Shown: one piece after another, positions 8,560 to 17,515 of the stretch
Layout: every line of letters begins with the position of its first letter
Numbering within the stretch: the stretch's first letter is position 1
From: Spirochaetales bacterium
Lineage (GTDB): Bacteria > Spirochaetota > Spirochaetia > Treponematales > Treponemataceae
DNA: 64,000 nucleotides
Assembly: GCA_003252395.1 (NCBI GenBank)
Contig: QKEL01000012.1
Coordinates: forward strand, 124,001-188,000
Reading direction: 5' to 3'
The notes under the pieces: generated by a model
What the model saw: only the letters and a program-made list of their open reading frames with translations
What the model was told of the DNA's origin: nothing
The model's database searches: none
Position numbers and translations under genes: made by a program

Positions 8560-10325
8560 GCGCCGGGACCCGGGGAGACCGCGAGCCGGTCGAGGAATTC
8601 ACGGGCGAGAAGGCGGGTTTCCGCCGCCGAACCCAGGGAAAGCGCCCGCCGGAGCAGGTCCCGGGCATCCTCGAGCGCGATGAGCCGTATCGCCTCTTTC
8701 ACGGCGGGCAGGGCGCGCGCGGACGCGCTGAGCTCGTCGAAGCCCATGGCGGCAAGATACACGGCTCCCTCGGGAGAGGCCGCGAACTCGCCGCAAACGC
8801 CCGTTTCCATCCCGCAGGCCTTCGCGTCGGCGCAGGCTTTTTGCATGAGGGAGAGCACCGCGGGGTGAAACTCGCTGTAGAGGCCGCCGAGCAGTTCGTT
8901 CTCGCGGTCCGCCGCCAGGGCGTATTGGGTAAGGTCGTTGGAACCCACGCTGATGAACGACGAAACGCCCTCGAAGGCGCGCACGGTCATGGCCGCCGCG
9001 GGGGTTTCCACCATCATGCCCACCAGGGCCTCGCCGCCGGTTTCCCGTTTCAGGTTTCCGACCAGGTCGCTCACCGCCGTCATTTCCGCGCGGGAGCATA
9101 CCATGGGAACCATGATTCGGACCGTTCTGCCGGTTTCCGCCGAGGCGGTTAGCATCGCCCGGAGCTGCGAGATGAGCACGTCGGGATTGTCGAGCAGCCA
9201 GCGGATGCCGCGCCAGCCCAGGAAGGGATTGTTTTCCCGGGGATGCGGGGCGTACGGGAGGGGCTTGTCGGCGCCGATGTCGAGGAGTCGAAAGATGACC
9301 GGGCGCCCGCCCATGGTATCCAATACCCTTCGGTAGTAGGCGCTTTGGCTCGCCTCGTCGGGGAAGGATTCCTGTTCCATGAAAAGGAATTCGGTACGGA
9401 AGAGCCCTATCCCGTCCGCGCGGGCGGCGGATATTCCGGCGAGGTCCTTCATGCCGCCGCCGTTCGCGTAAAGCCCGATCCGCCGCCCGCAGCGGGTAAC
9501 GGCGGGCAGGTCGAGGAGCGCCTTCAGCCGCTCGGCGCGGCGCGATTCCCGCTCACGTTCCGACTCGACCGCCGCGAGGGTTTCCGGCCCGGGATCGCGG
9601 GCGAGAAAGCCCGGTTCGGGGTTCAGGGCGAGCGTCGTTCCGTTGGAGATGGTCGCGAGCTCCGCCTCGGGAATGACCATGGCGGGTATGCCGAGGGAGC
9701 GCGCGAGAATCGCCGCGTGGGAGTTGGCCCCGCCGGCGGATACGACAAAGGCGAGCACGTTCGGCAGGTGAAAGGCCACGGTCTGCCCCGGGGACAGGGT
9801 TCGCGAGACCACCACCGAGGGCACGGCGGGAAAGCAGTCTGCGCCGGCCTTGGCGATGTGGCTGGCCTCTTCCTCGGCGGGCCTCATGATCCACTCGATC
9901 ACGCGGTGGCCGATGTCGCGGAAATCGTCGGCGCGGGCGCGAAAGTACTCGTCGTCCAGTTCTTCCATGTCCTTCGCGTGGGCCTCGGTCGCTTCCCGGA
10001 CGGCGCTCGCCGCCGAATAGCCTTCCTCGGTCACTAGGCGCGAAAGGTCGGCGCGGAATTCCTCATCGGAGAGAATGTCGGCGTGGCTTTCGAAAATCTC
10101 CGCCTTGTCGGCGCCGAGTTCCTTCCCGACCCGACCCGCGAGGGCAAGAAGCTCCCCGGTCGCGGCTTCCACCGCGCGGGAGAGGGCGGCGAGCTCGGCG
10201 GGCCGCTCGACCGCGGGAATTCCCCGGCGGATCGCGATCGTCTGTTCGGCGCCCGCGAGCAGGGCGGGGCCGGCGACGGTCCCGGGAGAGAGGACGGAGC
10301 CCGCAATGCGCTTTTCTTCGGCCAT
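8556..10325 (-). CDS. ptsI: PTS enzyme I (phosphoenolpyruvate-protein phosphotransferase)
   Basis: 589-residue cytoplasmic enzyme that takes phosphate from PEP and passes it to HPr. The phosphorylated histidine is His203 in GGANSHAAILARS; the PEP site shows GSNDLTQYALAADREN and the catalytic cysteine in TGVCGEFAASPEGA. Length and order match standard enzyme I. It starts 3 nt after the HPr stop codon and overlaps the regulator by 4 nt. Being inside a hexitol operon it may be a dedicated copy; whether the genome has another cannot be seen here. Confidence 0.97.
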   Translation of the reverse strand: MAEEKRIAGSVLSPGTVAGPALLAGAEQTIAIRRGIPAVERPAELAALSRAVEAATGELLALAGRVGKELGADKAEIFESHADILSDEEFRADLSRLVTEEGYSAASAVREATEAHAKDMEELDDEYFRARADDFRDIGHRVIEWIMRPAEEEASHIAKAGADCFPAVPSVVVSRTLSPGQTVAFHLPNVLAFVVSAGGANSHAAILARSLGIPAMVIPEAELATISNGTTLALNPEPGFLARDPGPETLAAVESERERESRRAERLKALLDLPAVTRCGRRIGLYANGGGMKDLAGISAARADGIGLFRTEFLFMEQESFPDEASQSAYYRRVLDTMGGRPVIFRLLDIGADKPLPYAPHPRENNPFLGWRGIRWLLDNPDVLISQLRAMLTASAETGRTVRIMVPMVCSRAEMTAVSDLVGNLKRETGGEALVGMMVETPAAAMTVRAFEGVSSFISVGSNDLTQYALAADRENELLGGLYSEFHPAVLSLMQKACADAKACGMETGVCGEFAASPEGAVYLAAMGFDELSASARALPAVKEAIRLIALEDARDLLRRALSLGSAAETRLLAREFLDRLAVSPGPGA

Positions 10326-10328
10326 GGC

Positions 10329-10589
10329 TTACTCCGAAAGGCCCGCGATGAGGCCGGCGAGGCCAGAGAGGGCCTCGGTCTCGTCGGGGCCCTCGCACCG
10401 GACCACGATGGTATTGCCCATCGTAATGCCCAGTTTCATCAGCTTGATCAGGTTCTTGGCGCTTCCTTCCCGGTCGCCCTTCGCGATCGTTATTTCGCTC
10501 GCGTAGGCCCTGGCCGCGTCCACTATCTTTTTCGCCGGTCGGGTATGCAGGCCCGACGGGTTCGTCACGAGAATCTCTTTCTCAACCAT
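10329..10589 (-). CDS. ptsH: HPr phosphocarrier protein, regulatory serine absent
   Basis: 86 residues; carries phosphate from enzyme I to EIIA. Active-site His15 is in SGLHTRPA. The position of the regulatory Ser46 of Gram-positive HPr is Asn46 (SAKNLIKLM), so HPr kinase control at this site is not possible. GAGGAG precedes the ATG at 7 nt. Located between the PfkB kinase (14 nt gap) and ptsI (3 nt gap). Confidence 0.96.
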   Translation of the reverse strand: MVEKEILVTNPSGLHTRPAKKIVDAARAYASEITIAKGDREGSAKNLIKLMKLGITMGNTIVVRCEGPDETEALSGLAGLIAGLSE

Positions 10590-10603
10590 GCTTCAACTCC
10601 TCA

Positions 10604-11536
10604 TCAATCGTTGGGGTCGCGAATCGAGCCGCACCGGAGGTTCAGGGCGTTTCGCGTGGCGCACCAGCTGCCCTTTGCCAGGGCGGCTTCCATGTCGCGC
10701 TCCGCGAGCCAGGAATGCAAAAACCCCGCGGTGAACGAGTCGCCGCAGCCGGTGGCGTTCACGGCCTTGACCGGGTTCACCGGGTGGGTAAAGGCGAGGC
10801 CGAGATAGCCGGCGTACGTGTCCTTCGAGCCACGGGTTATCACGATGGCGTTGGCGTACTCCGCGCTTTTTTCCGCTATGCGGCCCCGCAACTCATCGAC
10901 GCCCAGGGGATACGGGTAGCCGAAGGTCGAGCAAAATTCACGCTCGTTTATTTTGATCACGTCGGGAACGCAGCGCTCAAGGGTGAAGGCGAGGTCCCTG
11001 CCGTGAAAGTCGGCCATGACCGTTTTGCCCGCGTCCTTGGCGAGCTTGCAGATCCGGGCCGCCGTTTCCTCCGGCCAGGCCTTCGGCCGGCTTCCCGCGA
11101 ACAGGAGGGCGTCCACGCCCGGGATATGCCGGCCCGCCTTGGCGAGCAGCTCCTCGGTTGCCCGCGCGAAGCCCGCCGCGGCCGCCTCGCCCCGGTCGAC
11201 CGGCTCGTCCACGACCAGCTCGGTGGTGGAACCGACCGCCGGGTCGACGCAGGTATAGCAATAGCGCGTGCGCCCCGGCACCGAAACCCAATCCACGGTC
11301 AAATCGTCGCGCGCCGCGAGATCGAGGAAGAGCCGGGCGTTGTCTTCGCCCAGGGGGGAAAGGCAGGTCACCGAGCCTTCCTCGAGCTGGTTCAGTACCC
11401 GGGCCGCGTTCACCGCCTTGCCCGAGGCGTCCATCAGGTATTCGGTCGCGCGGTTTACCGTATCCAGCGCGAACCCCGGAAACACGATCGTTTTCTGCAG
11501 GGTGGAACTGAGGCCCACCGCCAGCGTTTTCTTCAT
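10604..11536 (-). CDS. PfkB-family sugar-phosphate kinase, probable 1-phosphofructokinase
   Basis: 310-residue kinase of the ribokinase/PfkB fold. ATG 11536 overlaps the stop of the upstream dehydrogenase as ATGA. The C-terminal PfkB signature VNATGCGDSFTAGF carries the catalytic Asp and anion hole. The N-terminal SGKAVNAARVLNQL matches the GGKG-N-A-R region of the hexose-phosphate kinase branch (FruK, LacC). In this operon it would phosphorylate the ketose phosphate produced by the dehydrogenase; fructose 1-phosphate is my best guess, fructose 6-phosphate or a tagatose phosphate are alternatives. Confidence 0.85.
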   Translation of the reverse strand: MKKTLAVGLSSTLQKTIVFPGFALDTVNRATEYLMDASGKAVNAARVLNQLEEGSVTCLSPLGEDNARLFLDLAARDDLTVDWVSVPGRTRYCYTCVDPAVGSTTELVVDEPVDRGEAAAAGFARATEELLAKAGRHIPGVDALLFAGSRPKAWPEETAARICKLAKDAGKTVMADFHGRDLAFTLERCVPDVIKINEREFCSTFGYPYPLGVDELRGRIAEKSAEYANAIVITRGSKDTYAGYLGLAFTHPVNPVKAVNATGCGDSFTAGFLHSWLAERDMEAALAKGSWCATRNALNLRCGSIRDPND

Positions 11537-12825
11537 TTCGCCATCCTTGGCACGAGCGGGTCCTCGGCGATTTTTGCGCAATGGCCCAAGAACCACCGTT
11601 CCGCCTCTGCCGACCACAGGCCCCTGCCCGCGGAGACTATGCCGTGGAGCTCCGCGAAAAAAGCGGAATCCTTCGCGAGTGAGGGAAGGTCGTCCAGGGC
11701 GAAAAGAGGGCACTTCAGGTGCGTATAAATGAGCTTCTTGCCGCCGGGCAGTCGGGGCAGCGTCAGCGTCGCCTCGAGGGAGGCGTCGAGCCCGCCCACG
11801 TGGGTCACCAGGGCCGCGGGGTGAATGAGGCCCCTTTCCATGAGGGCCAGGGCTTCCCGCTGGTCGTCCGCGTTGCCGCCGGTGGTGCCGATAACGTGTT
11901 TTTCCAGGTAGTGAACGTCGTAATAGTTGAGCCTCGCGTAAAAATCCTGATTGAGGGGCCCGGCGAAAAAGTTCATGCAGCCGTTGAAGGACAGGAGCCG
12001 GTCGCCCAGCTCGAGCACCGACGGGTGGGCCACCATCGCCATCACGTCGTCGAAAAGCTCGCCTGCCGAGGCGTCCTTGAGCAGCGCGAACTCGTCGGAA
12101 GTCCCCGAGGTATCGAAGATAACGAGGTCGATGCCGCGCTCTTTCGCCACGGGAGCGAATATGGAACGGGCGCGCGCCGCCTTCGCCCCGTCGCGGTCGG
12201 TCACCACCACCTGGGAAGGGCGCTTCTCGCCCGCCATGGCGTAGTCGATCATCGCGAGGCCCATGGGACCGCAGCCCCCGAGCACGGCCATCCTGCCGCC
12301 CGCCTTCAGGCCCATCTCGTGCGAGTGGTCGGCACGGGAGGTCCGGTACATGGAATGGCAGGCGCCGATCACGCAGGAATAGGGCTCGGAGAGGGCGGCC
12401 TGGTACATGCCCTCCACCGCCACGGGCAGGAGAGCGTCCACGAGCATCACCTCCGGGGGAAGGATCACGTACGTCGCCTCGCCGCCGCAGTATTTGTAGG
12501 AATAGCCGGGGGAATCCATGGACCCCCGGTAGTTCAAGGCGGGCTGGATTGTCACGGTCTGGCCCTCGCGGTACGTACCCTTCCATTTCGCGCCGATTTT
12601 CACGAGGCGGCCGGACATTTCATGGCCGACGATAATCGGGTTTTCGGCCACGTCGTCGGGGACGCGCTTATGCTCGGGGCCGGCCTGCGCCGCCTTCCAA
12701 CTGCTCATGCACAGGGAATCGGCGGTCACTTCCATCGCTATTTCGTCCTCCCGAATATCGGGCAGGGGGAATGTTTCCAGTCGTAAGTCGTTCTTTCCGT
12801 ACAGCCGTACGGCGGTCGTTTCCAT
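11533..12825 (-). CDS. Zinc-type polyol-phosphate dehydrogenase (sorbose-1-phosphate reductase-like)
   Basis: 430-residue medium-chain dehydrogenase. The zinc-binding half has IIVGHEMSGRLVKIG (GHE) and the nucleotide-binding half GGRMAVLGGCGPMGLAMIDYA. Length and the long C-terminal part resemble the SorE branch, which interconverts L-sorbose 1-phosphate and D-glucitol 6-phosphate, rather than short MtlD enzymes. It sits between EIIA and the PfkB kinase, so it should oxidise the incoming hexitol phosphate to a ketose phosphate. Exact substrate is inference. GGAAAGGA precedes the ATG. Confidence 0.8.
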   Translation of the reverse strand: METTAVRLYGKNDLRLETFPLPDIREDEIAMEVTADSLCMSSWKAAQAGPEHKRVPDDVAENPIIVGHEMSGRLVKIGAKWKGTYREGQTVTIQPALNYRGSMDSPGYSYKYCGGEATYVILPPEVMLVDALLPVAVEGMYQAALSEPYSCVIGACHSMYRTSRADHSHEMGLKAGGRMAVLGGCGPMGLAMIDYAMAGEKRPSQVVVTDRDGAKAARARSIFAPVAKERGIDLVIFDTSGTSDEFALLKDASAGELFDDVMAMVAHPSVLELGDRLLSFNGCMNFFAGPLNQDFYARLNYYDVHYLEKHVIGTTGGNADDQREALALMERGLIHPAALVTHVGGLDASLEATLTLPRLPGGKKLIYTHLKCPLFALDDLPSLAKDSAFFAELHGIVSAGRGLWSAEAERWFLGHCAKIAEDPLVPRMAK

Positions 12826-12864
12826 AGCTTCAATCCTTTCCGTATAAACCCGCTTCCGCGGGGG

Positions 12865-13332
12865 TTACCTGCATTGCTTCCGGGCGCGCATGAGGATCGC
12901 TTCCGCGGCGGCTACGTCCTTGGCGACCCTGAGTTCCATCAGCCAGTCCGGGTTATCGCAAAAATCGGCGATCTGCGTAATCGATTCCTCGGTGTGCGTC
13001 GCCTGATCCTTCGCGGCCATGAAAACGAGTACGTCGATCGGGTCGTTCTCCGCGTCCCCGAACTCAACGCCGCGCTTGAGGGTCACCAGCGCGTAGCCGG
13101 TGGCGAGCACGCCGTTTTCGGGCCGGGCGTGGGGCATGGCGATGCCCGGGCCGATCACCACGTAGGGGCCGTTGCGGACGCAGCCCGAGACCATGGCCTC
13201 GACGTATTTCGGCTCGACGCATCCCGAATCGACGAGGAGCCTGCCGCCCTTGCGTATCGCGTCGATCCAGTCGGTGGCTTCCACGTTGAGCTCTACGGTT
13301 TTGTTCTTCAGAAGGTAGTCGAAAAATCCCAT
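12865..13332 (-). CDS. mtlF: PTS EIIA component, mannitol/fructose type
   Basis: 155-residue cytoplasmic phosphocarrier that takes phosphate from HPr-His15 and hands it to the EIIB domain of the membrane permease. The phosphorylated residue is His68 in GPGIAMPHARPENG, the EIIA-2 signature. As a stand-alone EIIA it complements the EIICB gene 107 nt upstream, which lacks its own EIIA domain. The intervening gap holds a hairpin. Substrate assignment follows the permease. GGAG precedes the start at about 10 nt. Confidence 0.93.
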   Translation of the reverse strand: MGFFDYLLKNKTVELNVEATDWIDAIRKGGRLLVDSGCVEPKYVEAMVSGCVRNGPYVVIGPGIAMPHARPENGVLATGYALVTLKRGVEFGDAENDPIDVLVFMAAKDQATHTEESITQIADFCDNPDWLMELRVAKDVAAAEAILMRARKQCR

Positions 13333-13420
13333 GATGCGTAATCTCCAATAAAACGCGAAGGGAGCGGGCGGCCCGACCCCGAAAGGGCGAACCGGCCCGT
13401 CCCTAAACAGTGTACCCGAC

Positions 13421-13439
13421 GTTGGCGGATAACGCCAAC
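13421..13439 (-). terminator. Hairpin between mtlA and mtlF
   Basis: Perfect 7-bp inverted repeat GTTGGCG/CGCCAAC directly after the mtlA stop codon, with no U-tract. More likely an mRNA-processing or stability hairpin that adjusts EIICB to EIIA expression than a full terminator. Confidence 0.4.
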
Positions 13440-14840
13440 TTAGGCGTCTTTCCTCGCCGCCGCGAGCTCGTCCACGATTCCTTGATACTCGCTCGCGTTC
13501 ACCAGGTTGGATATCCCGAATACCAGGGTACCCGGATTCGAGGCCTTTACCCGGTCAACGAGATTCTTCTGGCAGATGGCGACGGAGGTTCCCCGGGGAA
13601 TATCGTCCACGGAACGGTGTTCGACCTTTATGTCGGTCATGCCTTTCTCCGCCAGCAGTTTCTTGAGGCGGGTGGCGCCCATGGCGCTGGTGCCCATGCC
13701 GGCGTCGCAGGCGAACACGATGGTCTCCACGGAGCCGAGGTTTTTCATGCCCTTCACGGAAGCCTTGGCGTCCTCGAGGCTGTCGCTCACGTCCTCGTCG
13801 GCCATGCGGGAGGCGGCGCGCTTCACGAGCGGCGCGGCGACCAGGAAGGAAACGGCGGCGGCGGCGACCACGCTCAGGAGGACCGGGAGGGTGCTTCCCC
13901 GGGCGGCCACGGCCAGTAAGGCGAAGATCGAACCGGGAGCGGGAGCCGCGACTTCGCCGGCGCCGAGCAGCATGTTCACGGTGATTCCGGTGGCCCCGCC
14001 GGCGATGGCGGCGAGAACCAAAAGGGGCTGCATGAGGACGAAGGGGAAATACATCTCGTGGATGCCGCCGAAGAAGTGCACGACGATCGCCGTGGGGGCG
14101 GTCGCCTTCGCGGAACCCTTCGAGAAGAGCCAGTAGGCGAGAAGGATACCGAGGCCGGGACCGGGGTTGGTTTCCAGGAGGAAGAGGATGGATTTGCCCT
14201 TCTCGGTCACTTCCGCCACGCCCAGGGGACTTAAAACCCCGTGATTGATGGCGTTGTTGAGGAAGAGAATCTTGCCGGGCTCGATCAGGATCGAGGCGAA
14301 CGGAAGGAGCCTGCGTTCGACGATCCAGCCGACCGCGTGCTGTAGGACGGACATAAGGGCCACCACCACCGGCTGGATCGCCACGAGGGCGAGGAGGGTG
14401 AGCGCGCCGCCGACGATACCGGCGGAAAAGAGGCTCACGAGCATTTCGAAGCCCGCGGGAACCTTGCCCTCGGTCGCCTGGTCGAACTTCTTGATCGCCC
14501 AGCCGCCCAAGGGGCCGACGAGCATGGCGCCGATAAACATCGGAACGCCCGCTCCCACGACCACGCCCATGGTCACGATTGCGCCGACCACGCCGCCGCG
14601 GACGCCCCACACCAGCTTGCCGCCGGTATAGCCGATCAAAATCGGCAACAGATAGGTGATCATCGGCCCGACGAGGGTCGCGAACTTCTCGTTCGGCAGC
14701 CAACCCGCGGGGATAAAGAGGGTGGTAATGATACCCCATGCGATAAACGCTCCGAGATTCGGCATGATCATGCCGCTCATGAACCGACCGAAACGTTGAA
14801 TGTGAACGCGGGCGGTCATGCCCTGATTCGCGTTTGCCAT
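13440..14840 (-). CDS. mtlA: PTS EIICB permease, mannitol type
   Basis: 466-residue inner-membrane permease that imports and phosphorylates a hexitol. ATG 14840 is chosen because GGAGG stands 7 nt before it; 37 extra in-frame codons upstream have no ribosome site and read as low-complexity Arg/Lys. The EIIC part has the mannitol-family motif GGIHEMYFP and many hydrophobic segments; the C-terminal EIIB domain carries the phospho-cysteine at about residue 378 in FACDAGMGTSAMG. No EIIA domain is fused; it is encoded by the next gene. First gene of the seven-gene operon. Confidence 0.94.
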   Translation of the reverse strand: MANANQGMTARVHIQRFGRFMSGMIMPNLGAFIAWGIITTLFIPAGWLPNEKFATLVGPMITYLLPILIGYTGGKLVWGVRGGVVGAIVTMGVVVGAGVPMFIGAMLVGPLGGWAIKKFDQATEGKVPAGFEMLVSLFSAGIVGGALTLLALVAIQPVVVALMSVLQHAVGWIVERRLLPFASILIEPGKILFLNNAINHGVLSPLGVAEVTEKGKSILFLLETNPGPGLGILLAYWLFSKGSAKATAPTAIVVHFFGGIHEMYFPFVLMQPLLVLAAIAGGATGITVNMLLGAGEVAAPAPGSIFALLAVAARGSTLPVLLSVVAAAAVSFLVAAPLVKRAASRMADEDVSDSLEDAKASVKGMKNLGSVETIVFACDAGMGTSAMGATRLKKLLAEKGMTDIKVEHRSVDDIPRGTSVAICQKNLVDRVKASNPGTLVFGISNLVNASEYQGIVDELAAARKDA

Positions 14841-14882
14841 TCTGATTCCTCCTTGCTTCTTAGCGTCCGCGGCGGGGCGGAA

Positions 14883-14947
14883 CCGTTTCGGGAACCGGCG
14901 CCGCGGGCTTTCTTGGGTCTCATTGAACCATCGGTTTTCCGAAACGG
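14883..14947 (-). promoter_or_regulatory. Candidate regulator sites upstream of the PTS operon
   Basis: Two inverted copies of CCGTTTCGG: 14883-14891, and as CCGAAACGG at 14939-14947, 43-98 nt before mtlA. Each is followed or preceded by GGAACC/GAACC-type bases. They are the obvious place for the operon's PRD regulator to bind. No convincing -35/-10 pair was found, which would fit activator dependence. Confidence 0.4.
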
Positions 14948-15058
14948 ACAAGGAAAAGTACTTTTTTTATGGCAGGAATCGGGCGGCCGCGCGGTTGGCA
15001 GGAAGTTTCACCGGATGGAAGGGCGTAACCTTCCCCTCGATACGTTATATTCTATACT

Positions 15059-17473
15059 ATGAATAAACAGGGAACCAGATCGAGCGCCAAAGCGCCCGGA
15101 AAAGAAAATACGACCACGCGATCTTACGCGCATTTGCCCTCCCGGGCGTTCGCGCTCATAATCCTGCTCTTGATCGCCGCTTCCCCGTCGCCGGCCCAGA
15201 CTGGAGGAAGCGACGCCGCCGACGCCGTCTCCGGCCCCACGCCCCGCTACGCCGGTCCCGAAAGCGGGCGGCCGAGGGTCGCCCTGGTCCTGGCCGGGGG
15301 CAGCGCGTACGGCCTTGCCCACATCGGCGCGATTCGCGTGATCGAAGAACTGGGCATTCCGGTGGACCTCGTGGTGGGAACCAGCATGGGCGCCATCGTC
15401 GGAGGGCTGTATGCCGCGGGAAACGACCCGCAGGCACTCGAGGGCATCGCCAAGGCCACCGACTGGGATAGGCTGCTTTCTGACAGCGGGCCGAAGGACC
15501 CGTCCGCCTGGAGCGATATGCGGGACCGCGCGCGATACGTCGCGGCCGTCAACTTTGACCGGAAGGGCGTTTGGGCCCAGGGAGGCGTGATAACGGGGAA
15601 CAGGATCGCGCGCTACCTCGATTCCACCCTCCTCGACGCGGAAAAGAACGTCGATTTCGACTCCCTGCCCCGCCGTTTCCGCGCCGTGGCCACCAACGCC
15701 GCCACGGGGGAACGAAAGGCCTTCGATTCAGGCTCCCTTCCCGACGCGATCCGCGCCAGCATCAGCCTTCCCGGGGTATTCTCTCCCTGGGAGGTCGACG
15801 GTCAATGGTACGTCGACGGGGGCACGGTGGACAACCTGCCCATCGACGTCGCCCGGGAACTCGGCGCGCGCTATGTCATCGCCGTGGAGCTGAACGACGA
15901 TTCGCCCTTCGACCCGGACGCCATCAAACGAACGCCCCTTCCCGCCCTCACCCGGTCCTTCGACTATCTCATGCGCGCCACGAGCCGCTGGCAATACCCC
16001 AACGCGGACGCCGTGGTAAAGGTGAACCTAAGCGGCCTGTCCCGGGCCGATTTCAACCGGGTAGACGAGTTCATTGCCAAGGGAGAGGAGGCGGCGCGCG
16101 GCGAAAGCGAGCGGCTGATCGCCCTGCGGGCGGCCATTCTCGCGGACGGGGGAGCCGGATCGAAGGCGGAACCGCTCCCGGAGAAGACCCTCACGGGCGT
16201 GGTCGCCGCGGGCGTTTCGGCCAACGATCGGGAATACATAGAAAAAACCGCCGGAAAGCTCGCCAGGCAACTCGCGGGAATTCAGGGGGACGAGGGCTTC
16301 CCCGCCCTTTCCGGCGAGCCGAGACGGGCCTTCATGGAGAGCCTGTCGACTAGGCTCGACCGGTCCGGCCGGTTTGAGCGGATCCGCTACGCGACCCAAG
16401 AGACGCCCGACGGGACCTTTCTCGCGGTTTTCGCCACGCCGCGCCCGAAGGGAGAAAACCAAATGCGCCTCGGATTTCTCTACGAGGCCACGATCTCTTC
16501 GTCCATCACCGGCAACCTCGACCTCATACCCGGCATCCGCTACGCGAACCTCACCGGTGCGGGCTCCCGGCTGGAAGCCGACGCCGAATTGGTCGATTCC
16601 CCCGGCGTGGACGTTCGCTATGTCCAGCCGGTCGGCGCGGCCTTCTCGCTCATGCCTTCCTATCAATACCACCACGATTTCGAAACCCGCCTCGCGGGCA
16701 GCTCCATCGGCTATCAGTACCAGACCACGGTTTCCCGCGTCGCCCTCGCGCTCCGCTATGAGGGCCTTCCCGGCACCGCGGTCACGGCGGCTCTTTCCCG
16801 CGACTGGCTTTCGAGCGTTGAGCTCCCGGGCGTGGAAGCCGACCGGAATCCTTCGACGAGCGTCATCGCGTCGGCGGGAATACGGGTGGATACCCTGGAC
16901 TTTCCGGTATTTCCCATGAACGGCATGCTCGCCAACCTCGAGTACCGCGCGTCCATTCCCGTCTTTCCGGGGGAAATGAGGTTCGAAAGCCTCGCCTTCG
17001 ACGGCTGTGCCTTCCTTTCCCTGGGAACGCCCTTCGCGGTCTCGCTTCTGTGGCGGGGCGGAACCGATTTCAGCAACCTGACGGACGGCCGGGCCCCCGC
17101 TCCTCCCTACTACCGGCCCGATCTCGCGGACCGGAGGATATTCCCCGGACCCTTGCGGGTTTCGGAACGAATCGGAAGCCACGTTCTCGGCCTGGGGCTC
17201 GACCTGAAGGGAAACCTGAACTGGGGGGCGAAGGGAATAACTGTGCCGTTTTTCTTTTTGGTGCACGGGGCGGTTGGGGCGGTCATAGCCGACCCGAACC
17301 ATACCGATTGGAAAACCGACGTGTTTCACTGGAACGCCGCGGCGGGAATCGGAACGCGGCTTTCGGACTCGTTCGGCATAGAAGTACGGGGAGGGGCGCA
17401 GCGCGACCGCGACGGGGAATACCTTCCCTTCATCGCGCTCGACGTGGGCTCCATCGGCCGCGGGGACCGATAG
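15059..17473 (+). CDS. Patatin-like phospholipase with POTRA and outer-membrane barrel domains
   Basis: 804 residues. A hydrophobic signal segment (AFALIILLLIAASPSPAQ, about residues 23-40) leads to a patatin domain: AGGSAYGLAHIGAIRVIEEL, the nucleophile elbow GTSMG, and the catalytic aspartate in YVDGGTVDNLPI. A POTRA-like region (about 385-470) and an OMP85-type barrel ending near ALDVGSIGRGDR follow. This is the PlpD-type layout: a lipase that is either held on the periplasmic side or carried through its own barrel. The ATG has no Shine-Dalgarno; TATATT lies 7 nt upstream but a -35 is unclear. A TTG start nearer the signal peptide is possible. Confidence 0.9.
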   Translation: MNKQGTRSSAKAPGKENTTTRSYAHLPSRAFALIILLLIAASPSPAQTGGSDAADAVSGPTPRYAGPESGRPRVALVLAGGSAYGLAHIGAIRVIEELGIPVDLVVGTSMGAIVGGLYAAGNDPQALEGIAKATDWDRLLSDSGPKDPSAWSDMRDRARYVAAVNFDRKGVWAQGGVITGNRIARYLDSTLLDAEKNVDFDSLPRRFRAVATNAATGERKAFDSGSLPDAIRASISLPGVFSPWEVDGQWYVDGGTVDNLPIDVARELGARYVIAVELNDDSPFDPDAIKRTPLPALTRSFDYLMRATSRWQYPNADAVVKVNLSGLSRADFNRVDEFIAKGEEAARGESERLIALRAAILADGGAGSKAEPLPEKTLTGVVAAGVSANDREYIEKTAGKLARQLAGIQGDEGFPALSGEPRRAFMESLSTRLDRSGRFERIRYATQETPDGTFLAVFATPRPKGENQMRLGFLYEATISSSITGNLDLIPGIRYANLTGAGSRLEADAELVDSPGVDVRYVQPVGAAFSLMPSYQYHHDFETRLAGSSIGYQYQTTVSRVALALRYEGLPGTAVTAALSRDWLSSVELPGVEADRNPSTSVIASAGIRVDTLDFPVFPMNGMLANLEYRASIPVFPGEMRFESLAFDGCAFLSLGTPFAVSLLWRGGTDFSNLTDGRAPAPPYYRPDLADRRIFPGPLRVSERIGSHVLGLGLDLKGNLNWGAKGITVPFFFLVHGAVGAVIADPNHTDWKTDVFHWNAAAGIGTRLSDSFGIEVRGGAQRDRDGEYLPFIALDVGSIGRGDR

Positions 17474-17482
17474 GAGCCGCGC

Positions 17483-17515
17483 CCCGACGGAGTCGAGCGG
17501 CCCGACGGAGTCGGG
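17483..17515. terminator. Tandem hairpins between convergent genes
   Basis: Two copies of CCCGACGGAGTCG, 18 nt apart (17483 and 17501). The second is a perfect small hairpin CCCGAC-GGA-GTCGGG. They fill the gap between the patatin stop and the MCP stop, so they probably stop or stabilise both transcripts. No U-tract. Confidence 0.4.
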
